Part shown: piece after piece, positions 50,999 to 60,117 of the stretch | How positions within the stretch are numbered: the first letter of the stretch is position 1 | Layout: each line of letters opens with the position of its first letter | Origin: DAIDKA01 sp035487155 | GTDB taxonomy: Bacteria; Pseudomonadota; Gammaproteobacteria; Steroidobacterales; Steroidobacteraceae | Assembly (NCBI GenBank): GCA_035487155.1 | Contig: DATHMK010000005.1 | Span: forward strand, 19,364-83,363 | Length of the DNA: 64,000 nucleotides | Reading direction: 5' to 3' | Notes under the pieces: model-generated | Seen by the model: the letters and a program-made list of their open reading frames with translations, nothing else | Told to the model about the DNA's origin: nothing | Database searches by the model: none | Program-made: the position numbers and the translations under genes

Positions 50999-52644
50999 TG
51001 GACGGCTCGCGCATGTCAATTCAGCAGCCTCGGCTCCTGTTCGCGCTGGCGGCACTCGCCGCCAGCCTCAAGGTTGCAAGCGGCGCGGTACCCCCGCCGC
51101 CGGCGGCCGACTGGCCGGCGTACAACCGTACCGTTGCCGGGGATCGATACTCGCCGCTGGCGCAGATCACCCCGGCGAATGTCCAGACGCTGACACTGCG
51201 GTGCGCGTATACCCTGCCGGAGCTGGTTTCGTTTCAGACCGGACCGCTCATTGTCAACGGCACGATGTACTTCACGACCTTCGAGGGGTCGTACGCCATC
51301 GATGCCGCCAGCTGCAAGGAAAAATGGAGCCGCCACGACAAGAGTTCCGGGCCGCCCGGCCTCGCGGTCAATCGCGGCTTTGCCTACCTCGATGGACGGC
51401 TGTTCCGCGGGACTGCCGATGCGCACGTGATCGCCCTGGATGCCGCCAACGGTCACGTGCTCTGGGACCGGACGCTTGAGGTCAACGGCCCCGGCATTTC
51501 CATTCCCATGGCGCCGATTGCCGCCAGGGGCCGTGTATACATTGGCAATGCCGGGGGAGATACCGTCGGGGTGACCGGGCATGCCTACGCGCTGGATGCC
51601 CGCGACGGGCACCTCATCTGGCGTTTCGACGTGGTGCCGGGGCAGGGGCAGGCACGGGCCACCTGGACCAATTCACGACTGCCGATCTCAGGGGGTGCGT
51701 TCTGGACCTCCTTCACGCTGGATGTGGCCAAGGACGTCCTCTATGTTCCGGCCGGCAATCCGGCCCCCGACTTCGATACGCTGGATCGCACTGGCGAGGA
51801 CCTGTATGCCGACTCGGTGATTGCATTGGATGCGGCCAACGGCCGGCTCCTGGGCTACAACCAGCTGGTCAAGCACGACAGTCATGATTGGGATGTCGAC
51901 AGCGCCCCGACCCTCGCGACCACCCGTGATGGGCGCAGGATCATTGCCTCGGCGAACAAGGATGGCCTGCTTTCCATCCTCGATCGCTCAAAAATCGACC
52001 CCGCGACGCCGGCGGCCGGTGCTACGGCGCCGATCATTCCGCTGTTGTCGCAAAGTCCGACGACGACGCGCACGAACGTGGACGTGCCGCTGACTCGCGA
52101 TCACCCGGTGCATTTCTGTCCCGGCATGGGTGGCGGCACCGAATGGAATGGCGCGGCCTTCAGTCCGAGAACCGACTCCCTTTTTGTCGGAGCGGTTGAT
52201 CTGTGTGCTCATGTGCAACTGGTGCGCGAGCTGGCCGTACCGGCAACCGGGGAGGTCTGGTTCGGAAGCTTGGGCTCGATGGCCGACATGATCGACCCGT
52301 CAGGCACGGCGCGCGGCTGGGTCACCGCCTTTGATGCGGAAAACGGCCATATCCGCTGGAAATACCAGGCGCCTCATCCGATCGTGGCGGGTGTTACGCC
52401 CACCGCCGGGGATGTGGTATTCGCCGCCGACCAAGGCGGAGATGTCGTGGCGCTCGACCAGAAGACCGGTCGCGTGCTGTGGCAAGTCAGCACCGGCCAG
52501 TCGATCGGCGGTGGACTGGTGGTCTACAGCGTACTCGGGCAGGAGCTCCTCGGCGTCGCCTCCGGCATGAAGTCCTTCGCCTGGCCGGGATCGGCCGACA
52601 AGAGCCGCATACTGGTTTACGGACTGAGTTCAGCCGCTCCTTAA
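50998..52644 (+). CDS. PQQ-binding-like beta-propeller protein, exported
   Basis: This 548-residue protein has a signal peptide (LLFALAALAASLKVASGA) and an eight-bladed propeller of the PQQ-dependent dehydrogenase type. It opens DWPAYNRTVAGDRYSPLAQITPANV and has recurring blade ends such as VIALDAANGHVLWDR and VVALDQKTGRVLWQV. KHDSHDWDVDSAPTL sits where quinoprotein alcohol dehydrogenases bind Ca and PQQ. No CxxCH haem domain is present, so electrons would need a separate cytochrome. I use the ATG at 50998 inside the previous stop; the ATG at 51013 is an alternative. Confidence 0.88.
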   Translation: MDGSRMSIQQPRLLFALAALAASLKVASGAVPPPPAADWPAYNRTVAGDRYSPLAQITPANVQTLTLRCAYTLPELVSFQTGPLIVNGTMYFTTFEGSYAIDAASCKEKWSRHDKSSGPPGLAVNRGFAYLDGRLFRGTADAHVIALDAANGHVLWDRTLEVNGPGISIPMAPIAARGRVYIGNAGGDTVGVTGHAYALDARDGHLIWRFDVVPGQGQARATWTNSRLPISGGAFWTSFTLDVAKDVLYVPAGNPAPDFDTLDRTGEDLYADSVIALDAANGRLLGYNQLVKHDSHDWDVDSAPTLATTRDGRRIIASANKDGLLSILDRSKIDPATPAAGATAPIIPLLSQSPTTTRTNVDVPLTRDHPVHFCPGMGGGTEWNGAAFSPRTDSLFVGAVDLCAHVQLVRELAVPATGEVWFGSLGSMADMIDPSGTARGWVTAFDAENGHIRWKYQAPHPIVAGVTPTAGDVVFAADQGGDVVALDQKTGRVLWQVSTGQSIGGGLVVYSVLGQELLGVASGMKSFAWPGSADKSRILVYGLSSAAP

Positions 52645-53633
52645 TCGGCCCAGCCGCTCTTGGTTCCATAGGGCAGCGATGCCCCCATGGCCTCGACTGC
52701 GGCAATGCGGCCGTGGTCGATCTTGAAGATCTCTGCGGCCTGCATGCTGGAGGCGGATCCGCCCAGCGGCAAGCTATCGACGCCGGGCACATTGTAGATC
52801 TTGATCGTGCCGGATCCGCCGCGGTGGTTGAACATCGGGAACGAGAACACCAGCCCCAGCTCCTCGTCGACGATCTCGTGACGGCGCGGCCAAAGCCGCG
52901 TAATGAAGTCCATCACATGCGTGTCAAGCTGATCGCTGCAGCTGAGCGTGCCGATATACGCCATTGCGTCGTCAGCCTGTTTCGAGCCCAGCGGTACGGG
53001 CCAGGGCACGGGCTTCGCGTTGTGAGTGGTCTGGCCGCCGTTCTCACGGCGCACGCAATCGTCGGCGAAGGGGGCGAGCTTGCCATTGGCATGCTCAATT
53101 GCTTCGAAATAGCTGTCCGCGATATTCACCATCTGCTGGCGCGGCAGACGGCTGGCGGCCGACACCGGCGTGACGAATTCAGGGCGCGGATTGGCCAGGT
53201 TCTTCACCGCATCGGGGCGCAGGTTGCGCGCCAGCACTTGCTCGATCTCGGTGATCTGCCCGTTTATCACCTTCAGGCGCAAAGCGATGATCAGCGGCCG
53301 GTCGCGCTCTTTCATCACCCCGTAAAAACCGGCCTGGCCCGCGCCGACGTCGATGGCATAGATGCGAAAGCCGGTCGGCAGTTCCGATGCGCCTATCCAC
53401 AGGCCTTCACTGCCGACCTTGAGTCGCGCGGTGTTCTCGGTGAATTTCACGTCGCGATTCAGCGGCAGGCCGCTCGGATCGTGGCGCACCAGCGCGGCGA
53501 GATAGTCATCGAGGATATGGGTCATGCAGGCCCGGTCGCAGGGCGGTGCGACTGCGCCGCCGATTGGCGCGGCGAATGCGGAGGCATTGAGCAGCAGTGC
53601 CGCGACTAGCGCGACCCTGAGACGATGTGACAT
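52641..53633 (-). CDS. exported hypothetical protein, possible double NTF2-like fold
   Basis: This 330-residue protein has a signal peptide (cleavage near AFAAPI). The mature protein splits into two similar halves, the first with CDRACMTHILDDYLAALVRHDPSGLPL and the second with IADSYFEAIEHANGKLAPFADDCVR. Each half is followed by beta-rich segments, and LRLKVINGQITEIEQVL is a typical NTF2-like ending. The layout matches the exported protein at 20748. I do not know the function. It overlaps the end of the PQQ-propeller gene by 4 bases, tail to tail, and lies 31 bp downstream of the 591-residue gene. Confidence 0.78.
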   Translation of the reverse strand: MSHRLRVALVAALLLNASAFAAPIGGAVAPPCDRACMTHILDDYLAALVRHDPSGLPLNRDVKFTENTARLKVGSEGLWIGASELPTGFRIYAIDVGAGQAGFYGVMKERDRPLIIALRLKVINGQITEIEQVLARNLRPDAVKNLANPRPEFVTPVSAASRLPRQQMVNIADSYFEAIEHANGKLAPFADDCVRRENGGQTTHNAKPVPWPVPLGSKQADDAMAYIGTLSCSDQLDTHVMDFITRLWPRRHEIVDEELGLVFSFPMFNHRGGSGTIKIYNVPGVDSLPLGGSASSMQAAEIFKIDHGRIAAVEAMGASLPYGTKSGWAD

Positions 53634-53664
53634 GTGCTATCCCCCATTTTCCGGACATGATACC

Positions 53665-55440
53665 TCAGGCCGCCGGGGGCCTGATGCCAGGGGCAGCAAT
53701 CAGATCCGGGCACATCAGTTTCAACGCCGCGGCGGCCGCAGCGGGTAGCCCGACAATCCTCACATCCTGTCCCGTCCCGAGAAGATCCGTGAGGAAGTCC
53801 TTGGTCAAGGCGGTCCATCCGCCCGAGGTCTGATAACTGACCGCGAACATGCCCTCCTGCCGGTCATGCAACAGACGTGTCTGGTCACAGAAATCGGCCT
53901 GCTGCGCGGCCACAATCTGCCTGTCTGAGGAGGCGAAGTACCGCACCGGGAGCTCGGGAATCAGCGCGGCCTCCGGTCGTGCCTCGGGAGCAGCGGCGGG
54001 GAGGATGTGCAGTCGTCCGGTTTGCACCCCGGATCGGCTCTCATCATCGGCTGAGCGCTTGCGCAACGCCTGCTCGATGCGAGCAAAAATATCTGCCGCA
54101 AACTGCTGGGGGTAGTCAAAGAGTCGCTGCACTTCCTCCTTGATGTGCGGCAGCTTGCGCCAACCATCCACCCAGGCGAGCCGGTCCGCACCGGTACCGC
54201 CATCGGCAAAGACATCCTCCACACTGAAGTGAGTCACGGCATCGGTCGTCAAGGACTTCAGCGCCATGTGTTCGGTGAGATTGGATGAAAATCCGTAAAT
54301 GACCCCGTAGGGCGAATAGGCGCCCGCAACCGGCCTGAAGCTTGGGCAATCCTCATGCAACGACTTGCACAGGCGACTCATCAGCACGGTGTAGTCCCTT
54401 AGCAGCTGCACGTGCCGCCATCCCATGGGCGTATAGGCGACAGGCCCGTCACCTTCCATGACGAAGAGCGCTTCGATCATGGTGTAGGGGCCCAACAGAT
54501 CGACACGGTTCACGAACAGCTCCGGGTCCACGGAGATGCCCTGACAGATTGCGCCGGCCAGGGCGAGTCGGTCCTGGCGATCATCGCGGTGGCAGGCCTG
54601 CTCATAGGCTTGGAGCAGTGGCACCAGGCCTTGAATCAATATGGCGAAATCAAGAGCGTTGGAGTTGCGGGTGATCAGCACCAGGCTGTGGTCGTCGATG
54701 GCGACGTCGTGCTTCATGCAGTAATGCCGCAGCTGTGAACGCAGATGCCCGCCGGCCATTTGCACGCTCGCCTTGTGGATTTCAATCCGGTCCTGTTCGG
54801 ATAAGCCTGCGGCAATGCGTTCTTCGACTTCAAAATAGGGCGCCAATTGCTCGGTCGTGGGGCTTTGTGCCAGCGGAATCAGCCACCGGGCATCGCGCAC
54901 CAGCACCGGCTGATCAGCCGGCGAACTGCTCCAGAGCCGATCGAGCAGCCTCTGGATCTGCGAGAGCCGATCAGCGGCGCCATCCGCGCCGGCGTCCCAC
55001 AACCGCATGACCAGGAGCTCAAGGCAGCGGATCAGGTACAAATTAAACAGAGTATGGGCATAGCGGACGCGACCGTTGCGACCGGGCCAACGGGTCTGCC
55101 CCCACAAATGAAAGCCGCGTATCATCATCTGCGCCGGATCGACCAGATCGTTGTGCAGCCCAGGCATCTCGCGAGGCTTGAATCCACTGCCCCAATGTGC
55201 CTCCCGCAATTGACCTCTCAGCAGGGACTGCTCGCCGCTGATCGCGGTGAGCGTGTAGAAGCAATCCTCAAATTGACGGGCCAGCAGCCGCGCATCCTGC
55301 AGGTATTGCAGCGGCTTGCCCTGGGCGTTCAGCAGGCCCTGTATTGTCTCGACGATTGGCGAGCGTTGGGCCAGGAACAATTGGAGCAGCTCCAGGTGCG
55401 CCTGAAACGGCACCGCTGCTGAATGTTCGCCTGCCACCAT
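53665..55440 (-). CDS. unrecognised 591-residue protein in kinase operon
   Basis: I do not recognise this family. The 591-residue sequence has no signal peptide or membrane segment. It is helix-rich in the first 250 residues (FLAQRSPIVETIQGLL, YAHTLFNLYLIRCLELLV), followed by a mixed region with DDHSLVLITRNSNALDFAILIQGL, AYTPMGWRHVQLLRDYTVLM and FRPVAGAYSPYGVIYGFSSNLTEH. The last 130 residues look like a separate domain. The ATG at 55440 has GAGGAGG almost adjacent; an in-frame ATG at 55506 is possible. It lies 95 bp downstream of the Ser/Thr kinase gene on the same strand and may be its partner or target. Confidence 0.75.
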   Translation of the reverse strand: MVAGEHSAAVPFQAHLELLQLFLAQRSPIVETIQGLLNAQGKPLQYLQDARLLARQFEDCFYTLTAISGEQSLLRGQLREAHWGSGFKPREMPGLHNDLVDPAQMMIRGFHLWGQTRWPGRNGRVRYAHTLFNLYLIRCLELLVMRLWDAGADGAADRLSQIQRLLDRLWSSSPADQPVLVRDARWLIPLAQSPTTEQLAPYFEVEERIAAGLSEQDRIEIHKASVQMAGGHLRSQLRHYCMKHDVAIDDHSLVLITRNSNALDFAILIQGLVPLLQAYEQACHRDDRQDRLALAGAICQGISVDPELFVNRVDLLGPYTMIEALFVMEGDGPVAYTPMGWRHVQLLRDYTVLMSRLCKSLHEDCPSFRPVAGAYSPYGVIYGFSSNLTEHMALKSLTTDAVTHFSVEDVFADGGTGADRLAWVDGWRKLPHIKEEVQRLFDYPQQFAADIFARIEQALRKRSADDESRSGVQTGRLHILPAAAPEARPEAALIPELPVRYFASSDRQIVAAQQADFCDQTRLLHDRQEGMFAVSYQTSGGWTALTKDFLTDLLGTGQDVRIVGLPAAAAAALKLMCPDLIAAPGIRPPAA

Positions 55441-55535
55441 GCCTCCTCGGCGCGAATCGGAAGCCAAAATAGTGCCTGAGCCGGATCCGACCGAGCAAGT
55501 TCGCATGCGATTGGTACCGTGGCGTGCGGCCGGCT

Positions 55536-57380
55536 CTAGACTCCGCTGACTCGATTCAGGATGACCTTGATTATTTCGCCGGTGGGCGCTTCGATGCGAC
55601 CGTTCTTGAGAGCGTTCCCCTGCGGGTTCACGGCATCAAAATCAAGCGGCACGCCAAGTTCCTTGGGATAGTGCGCACTGCAGCCTTCGGGACTGAGCTG
55701 CAGTCGCTGCTCGCCGGCCGAATAGGTGCTGCCACGCGGGTAGAGCCTGCACTGCCCCTCTCCGGATGCCGCTTCGTACCGCAACGTGCCTTCGATGCCA
55801 CCGTCGTCGTGCACGCTGCTGATGCTCAGACTGACGATGCGCAACAGCTGCTTGCCTGAGGCATCGACATAGGCGCCGCGCCAGGTGCCGGCCAGATCCA
55901 TCCGCGCGGGCGCAGGGGTCGTGGCGACCGGCGTGGCTGTCGCGGTCTGTGCGGCTTCCCCGGCCGCGCTGCTGACCGCCACCGGCGCCGCGGGTGCGTC
56001 GGCGTCCGCGGGCAGGACGGCGGGCGATGGCTCAGCTTGCGTGGCGGTGGGCGCCGCGGAGAGTCTCGGCGGCGGCGCAGGCGGGCGCTCCTTGTGGACC
56101 ACCAGGGTGCCGACCACGAGCGTCGCGACCAGCACTGCCACGAAGGCCGGACGGTTCGCGCGCAGGCGTGGCATGAGACCGGGCGGGGTCCCTGGGACGA
56201 CGGGCACCGTAGCAGAGGGTGCCGCAGATGCTGTTGCTGTTTTCGGGCCCAGTGCGGCGGTGGCCGCCGCTGATGGTACGTAGTCGAACGCTATCGTGCT
56301 GCCGGGATCGGCAGTGGTGAGTGGGGCTGCCCTCGGCGGCGGCGAATATTCGATCGCCACCGTGCCGCTTGGCGTGGTCCGTGGTATCGCCACGGTGCCC
56401 GTCGGAGCGACCCGTGGTATTGCCACCGTGCCGGTTGGCGTGGTCCGCGGTATCGCCACGGTGCCAGTCGGACCGACCCGCGGTAGGGCGATGGTGCCGG
56501 TTGGACCCACCGGCGCTATGCCCCCGGTGTCGATTGGATTCACCCGCGCTGCGGGCGTATCCGGCGGCGCTACATCCGGCAGCGCAAGCATGAAGTCATC
56601 CACACTCTGGAAGCGCGCCTCGGGCTCCTTGGCGAGCGAGCGCATCACGGCGTCCACGATCGGCTGCGGGATATCGCTAAAGTGGACCGTCGGGGGCTCC
56701 GGCAGATCGTTCACATGGGCATTCAGGACACTGTATTCGGTCTTGCCGCGGGGATTGAACGGCGGCTGTCCGCTCAAGAGCTGGTAGAGCGTGGTTCCGA
56801 GGGCGTACACGTCGGTGCGGCAATCCACGGCGCGACCGAGGATCTGTTCGGGCGCCATGTAGAGTGGACTGCCGACACTGGTGCTGGCCTTGGTTGCGCC
56901 CGTCCCACTCTGGCGCTTGGCAATGCCGAAATCCATCACCTTGACGATGCCCTCCCGGGTGATCATCAGATTGGCCGTCTTCAGATCGCGATGGATGATA
57001 CCGGCGCGATGGGCAGCAGCCACCCCGCGCAATGCCTGCTTGAAGAGCGGTATGCTTTCGTGCGCCGGGATCGGGCCACGCCGCCGGATCAACTGCTCCA
57101 TGCTCTGGCCGTCGATGAACTCCATCACTGCGACGGGTGCGCCGTCGTGGATGAAATAGTCGAAGAGCTGCGCGACGTTGGGGTGATTGAGCGCGCCTTG
57201 CATGCGTGCTTCCTGACGGAAGCGCTCGACGAACTCAGGGTCGTTGCGGGCTTCGGCGCTCATCACCTTGATCGCGACATGCCGCTCGAGATTCAAGTCC
57301 AGCGCCTTGTAGACGACACCCATTGCGCCACGACCGACGAGGTCCAGAATGCGATAATGGTCTATGACGTCGCCGATCAT
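55536..57380 (-). CDS. membrane-anchored Ser/Thr protein kinase (PknB-like)
   Basis: This 614-residue protein has a complete N-terminal kinase domain: GRGAMGVV glycine loop at 16-23, catalytic Lys38 in VAIKV, HRDLKTANL, DFGIA, SPLYMAPEQ and the DVYALG helix. After about residue 265 comes a low-complexity region with five 10-residue repeats of the form PTGTVAIPR, then one transmembrane segment (AFVAVLVATLVVGTLVV). An Ala/Pro linker and a C-terminal beta-rich domain follow (AGTWRGAYVDASGKQLL to the end), probably outside the membrane and a sensor. I use the ATG at 57380; the frame also has a TTG at 57392. It lies 45 bp after the 428-residue exported protein gene. Confidence 0.92.
   Translation of the reverse strand: MIGDVIDHYRILDLVGRGAMGVVYKALDLNLERHVAIKVMSAEARNDPEFVERFRQEARMQGALNHPNVAQLFDYFIHDGAPVAVMEFIDGQSMEQLIRRRGPIPAHESIPLFKQALRGVAAAHRAGIIHRDLKTANLMITREGIVKVMDFGIAKRQSGTGATKASTSVGSPLYMAPEQILGRAVDCRTDVYALGTTLYQLLSGQPPFNPRGKTEYSVLNAHVNDLPEPPTVHFSDIPQPIVDAVMRSLAKEPEARFQSVDDFMLALPDVAPPDTPAARVNPIDTGGIAPVGPTGTIALPRVGPTGTVAIPRTTPTGTVAIPRVAPTGTVAIPRTTPSGTVAIEYSPPPRAAPLTTADPGSTIAFDYVPSAAATAALGPKTATASAAPSATVPVVPGTPPGLMPRLRANRPAFVAVLVATLVVGTLVVHKERPPAPPPRLSAAPTATQAEPSPAVLPADADAPAAPVAVSSAAGEAAQTATATPVATTPAPARMDLAGTWRGAYVDASGKQLLRIVSLSISSVHDDGGIEGTLRYEAASGEGQCRLYPRGSTYSAGEQRLQLSPEGCSAHYPKELGVPLDFDAVNPQGNALKNGRIEAPTGEIIKVILNRVSGV
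56349..56512 (-). repeat. 30-bp tandem repeats in the kinase linker
   Basis: Five 30-bp units containing GGTATCGCCACGGTGCC, or close variants (plus-strand reading), encode xPTGTVAIPR repeats. Alternating versions with RTT and RVA suggest duplication of a 60-bp pair. They lie between the kinase domain and the membrane segment. Such Thr-rich repeats may be autophosphorylation sites or simply a flexible spacer. Confidence 0.8.
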
Positions 57381-57425
57381 GGTCGCTACCAAAGACCCGT
57401 CTGCGCGGCAGCGGCAGGCGCTCGG

Positions 57426-58712
57426 TCACTGCGGCTGTCGGATTGCATCCAGCGCCGTCGGATCCGGAGTGGTGCTGCCGTCAGCAATCAAGGTCGGGTG
57501 GGCTCCGGGGCCGCTTGGCGGTCCGTTCGGCCCCATGCTCTTGGAGGCCGCTTGCATCGCCTCCATGACCTGGGCCTGCTGCTCGTTCTCCATGGCATTC
57601 AGATCGTTGAGCCCGATACGTGTCTGCAGGCCCTCGGGGCAGTCTGAGGGTCGGCTCAGTTCAACCACCACCGGGATCATCCAATCATCATCGCTCATTG
57701 CGCCGGTACGCTTGATGTAATCATTGGCGCTCAGCGAGCAGTGGCCGTTGACGGTACCCAATGGAACATTCAGCGGCTGTACGACCTGAAAGAACACGTG
57801 ATTCGGTCTGAGCGCGGGCGGAGTGCTTTGCGAGCTCAGCGCCACCGGCGTGGCCGCAGCGGCTTGTTGCTCCTGCAGCTGAACTTTGATCTGTGCATCC
57901 AGCTGCGCCTTGACTTGCGGGGTGATGGCCGGCGGGGGCGCTACCGGCGTGGACGGTGCGTCACTCAATTGGGTGACAGGCGTTGCGCCGCTCGGCTGGG
58001 GCGCGGGTACCGCTTCGCCGGGCTGTACCGGCGCTGATGCCGGCGCGACGCCCTGCGCCTGATAGGCCGTTTGCAGGCTCTGCGCAATGATGTAGTCGGT
58101 CATCCACAGATCCGGACTGGTGTACGCCGGATACGGCGTAAACAAGGACCCATACACCGGGTACCAGGGCTGCACCTGCCAACTCCAGGTATAGGCGAGC
58201 GGATGCGGCCATGCGGCAAGTGCCCAGGCGTAGTAGACCCCGGGGTATCGTATCGCCGGCACGTAGGTCTCGTACGCGAACGCCCTGCCAAACTGGTGCC
58301 AGACATGGCGTTGGTAGACGTGGGCATACAGGACGTGTCCGCCGCTGATGAAAGTGCGGCTCATTAGACCCGGTCGGATGGAGCGGTCGACCGTGCCGCT
58401 GAGGGCGCTGTTGTATCGAACGACGCGAACCTGGCCCCCGGCAACGCTGTGGGAGACCTCATTCGCCGGGCGCCAACGCGCATAGGGCGTCTGCGCCCGT
58501 ACAGCCGCATGGGCGGCCTGCGCGTGCACCGAATGGGTGTAGCGGCTCGGTCGCTGCGCGCTCTCACGCGCCGGGCGTAAGCCCGCGGAGGCCCGATAGT
58601 CATGCCTCACCCGACCGTCTTCGCGCTGGGCGTAGACCGGGGTGGTAACGACAACGCCGGCGAGGCTCATCAAAGCCAGGGCCGCGCAGGTCGAACGATT
58701 AAATCTCGACAT
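57426..58712 (-). CDS. exported hypothetical protein, His/Tyr-rich N-half
   Basis: This 428-residue protein has a signal peptide ending in PVYAQ. Residues about 30-150 are rich in Arg, His and Tyr, including HVLYAHVYQRHVWHQFGRAF. Residues 160-240 are rich in aromatic residues (WALAAWPHPLAYTWSWQVQPWYPVYG, here only noted in part). A Pro/Ala/Gln linker leads to a C-terminal domain with GHCSLSANDYIKRT and VVVELSRPSDCPEGL. I recognise no family. It is the first gene of the minus-strand operon with the Ser/Thr kinase and could be cell-envelope bound. GGAG lies 9 bases before its ATG. Confidence 0.75.
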   Translation of the reverse strand: MSRFNRSTCAALALMSLAGVVVTTPVYAQREDGRVRHDYRASAGLRPARESAQRPSRYTHSVHAQAAHAAVRAQTPYARWRPANEVSHSVAGGQVRVVRYNSALSGTVDRSIRPGLMSRTFISGGHVLYAHVYQRHVWHQFGRAFAYETYVPAIRYPGVYYAWALAAWPHPLAYTWSWQVQPWYPVYGSLFTPYPAYTSPDLWMTDYIIAQSLQTAYQAQGVAPASAPVQPGEAVPAPQPSGATPVTQLSDAPSTPVAPPPAITPQVKAQLDAQIKVQLQEQQAAAATPVALSSQSTPPALRPNHVFFQVVQPLNVPLGTVNGHCSLSANDYIKRTGAMSDDDWMIPVVVELSRPSDCPEGLQTRIGLNDLNAMENEQQAQVMEAMQAASKSMGPNGPPSGPGAHPTLIADGSTTPDPTALDAIRQPQ

Positions 58713-59113
58713 ATATTGTCACTCCAGAGGCAACCGATCCGAGTGCTGCCGTCATGGAAGGATGTAACGAATGACTCTAGCGCACGCAGTACCCAGCGGC
58801 GCGAACTGTGTCGCGGAACCGGGGCGGCTGCGCAGCTTTGAGAACCGCAGCACACTCCCGCCGGCAGGCGCTCCTACTGCGAAGAGTGGCTGCGGACGCG
58901 CATGCCGGGGTGCGCGGACCGGCGGCGCGTTATGGACATATTGTGCCAACCCAGCGGCTCATATTTCCGATCGCTGGCCGTTCGGCAACGGCAGGTTGCG
59001 GGCGCGCAGGAGTCGACCGACTGGGCGTTTGATGGTTCGGTGCTCGTTGGGGGGCTAAAATTGGCAAAGGGCTGTATCGGCGGGCCACTTCCTGCTCACT
59101 TGGAGATATCACT
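58713..59113. other. intergenic region between divergent genes
   Basis: These 401 bases separate the divergent starts at 58712 and 59114 and should hold promoters for both. No tRNA-like fold, strong hairpin or convincing promoter pair is visible. A 95-codon frame from 58771 has a good ribosome site (AAGGA, 8 bases) but its Arg/Gly/Ala-rich product looks like non-coding GC-rich sequence, so I do not annotate it as a gene. Confidence 0.5.
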
Positions 59114-60094
59114 GTGCGTGCTCCACGGCTGATGATGCTCTTATTGGCGGCCTTCCTCGCCTCTGCGAGTGCGGCAGGGGCCGCGCCGACCCCAAAGCCT
59201 GCTGCGGGTCCACCGGCCGCGGAGCCGATCCAGGAGGTACTCGTCACCGGCGAACACCCGGGTCCGGCACTTTGGAAAGTCGCATCGGGGCAACATCGGC
59301 TGTGGATTCTGGCCGAGCCGCCCACGCCCCTGCCCATGAAGTTCGTCTGGCGATCGAAGCATGTCGCGGCTGTAATTGCCACTGCGCAGGAGCTGATTCT
59401 GGACGGCGGCATCACCTTTGATTCCAGAGGCCTGCATAGGCCGCTGACATATGCCGAATATCACGACATGCGAACGCTCCCCGGGAAGACTTCATTGGCA
59501 GAGGTGGTGCCCGGGGATCTGTACCTGCGTTTCAAGGTATTGAAGGACGCTTTCGCCGCGAATGATCATCAGATAGAGCACATGCGTCCCTGGGCGGCCG
59601 GGCTGGAATTACGCAAGCAAGTGTTGAAATCCCTGGATCTCACCAACACTTCCGTCTCAGGCGCCGTGTTGGCGCAAGCCTGGAGAGCGAAGGTGATCAC
59701 CCTGGTCATTTACGCGGACTACGCGGAGTTTGAGAGGAATAGCAGGAGCGAGCGCACGCAATCGTGCCTGGAGGATATCGTCTCGGAACTGGAGACGGAT
59801 CGTAACGACCTGCAGCGACTGGCGAATGCCTGGTCGGTCGGTGACATAGAGGTGTTGCGGGAGCTCGTTTTGCGGCAAAAACCCGATCCGTGCAAGTCAG
59901 ACATGTTCGATAACGATGAGCGGGCGATGCAAGCGAGCGCCCGGCACACCGAGCAATGGCTGACTGCCGTCGATCTCGCCCTGAAGACCTACCAGACGGC
60001 GTTTGCGGTCGTCCCAACGGACAAACTCTTCGCGCCCGAGGGTTGGCTGGCTGCCCTGCGTGCGCGTGGCTACGAGGTGCAAGAGCCTCCGTAA
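59114..60094 (+). CDS. TraB/GumN family protein, exported
   Basis: This 326-residue protein has a signal peptide (LMMLLLAAFLASASAAGA). It then carries VTGEHPGPALWKVASGQHRLWIL and PMKFVWRSKHV, the opening of TraB/GumN proteins. At the place where the family has the GTxH metal-type motif, this copy reads AEPPTPLP, so the presumed catalytic residue is missing. The C-terminal part with LFAPEGWLAALRARGYEV keeps the usual end. The start is a GTG with GGAG 9 bases upstream. TraB/GumN proteins are thought to be peptidase-like; this member may be inactive or a variant subfamily. Confidence 0.82.
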   Translation: MRAPRLMMLLLAAFLASASAAGAAPTPKPAAGPPAAEPIQEVLVTGEHPGPALWKVASGQHRLWILAEPPTPLPMKFVWRSKHVAAVIATAQELILDGGITFDSRGLHRPLTYAEYHDMRTLPGKTSLAEVVPGDLYLRFKVLKDAFAANDHQIEHMRPWAAGLELRKQVLKSLDLTNTSVSGAVLAQAWRAKVITLVIYADYAEFERNSRSERTQSCLEDIVSELETDRNDLQRLANAWSVGDIEVLRELVLRQKPDPCKSDMFDNDERAMQASARHTEQWLTAVDLALKTYQTAFAVVPTDKLFAPEGWLAALRARGYEVQEPP

Positions 60095-60117
60095 GCACCT
60101 GGCAACTGTCCAGAGTT

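Noticed and set aside
56349..56512. 30-bp repeats with CRISPR-like period
   Set aside because: They have no spacers and are in-frame coding repeats of the kinase linker.
58771..59058. 95-codon ORF with a good ribosome binding site
   Set aside because: The product is Arg/Gly/Ala-rich with no structure or family likeness, and it fills a divergent promoter gap. The AAGGA could be chance.
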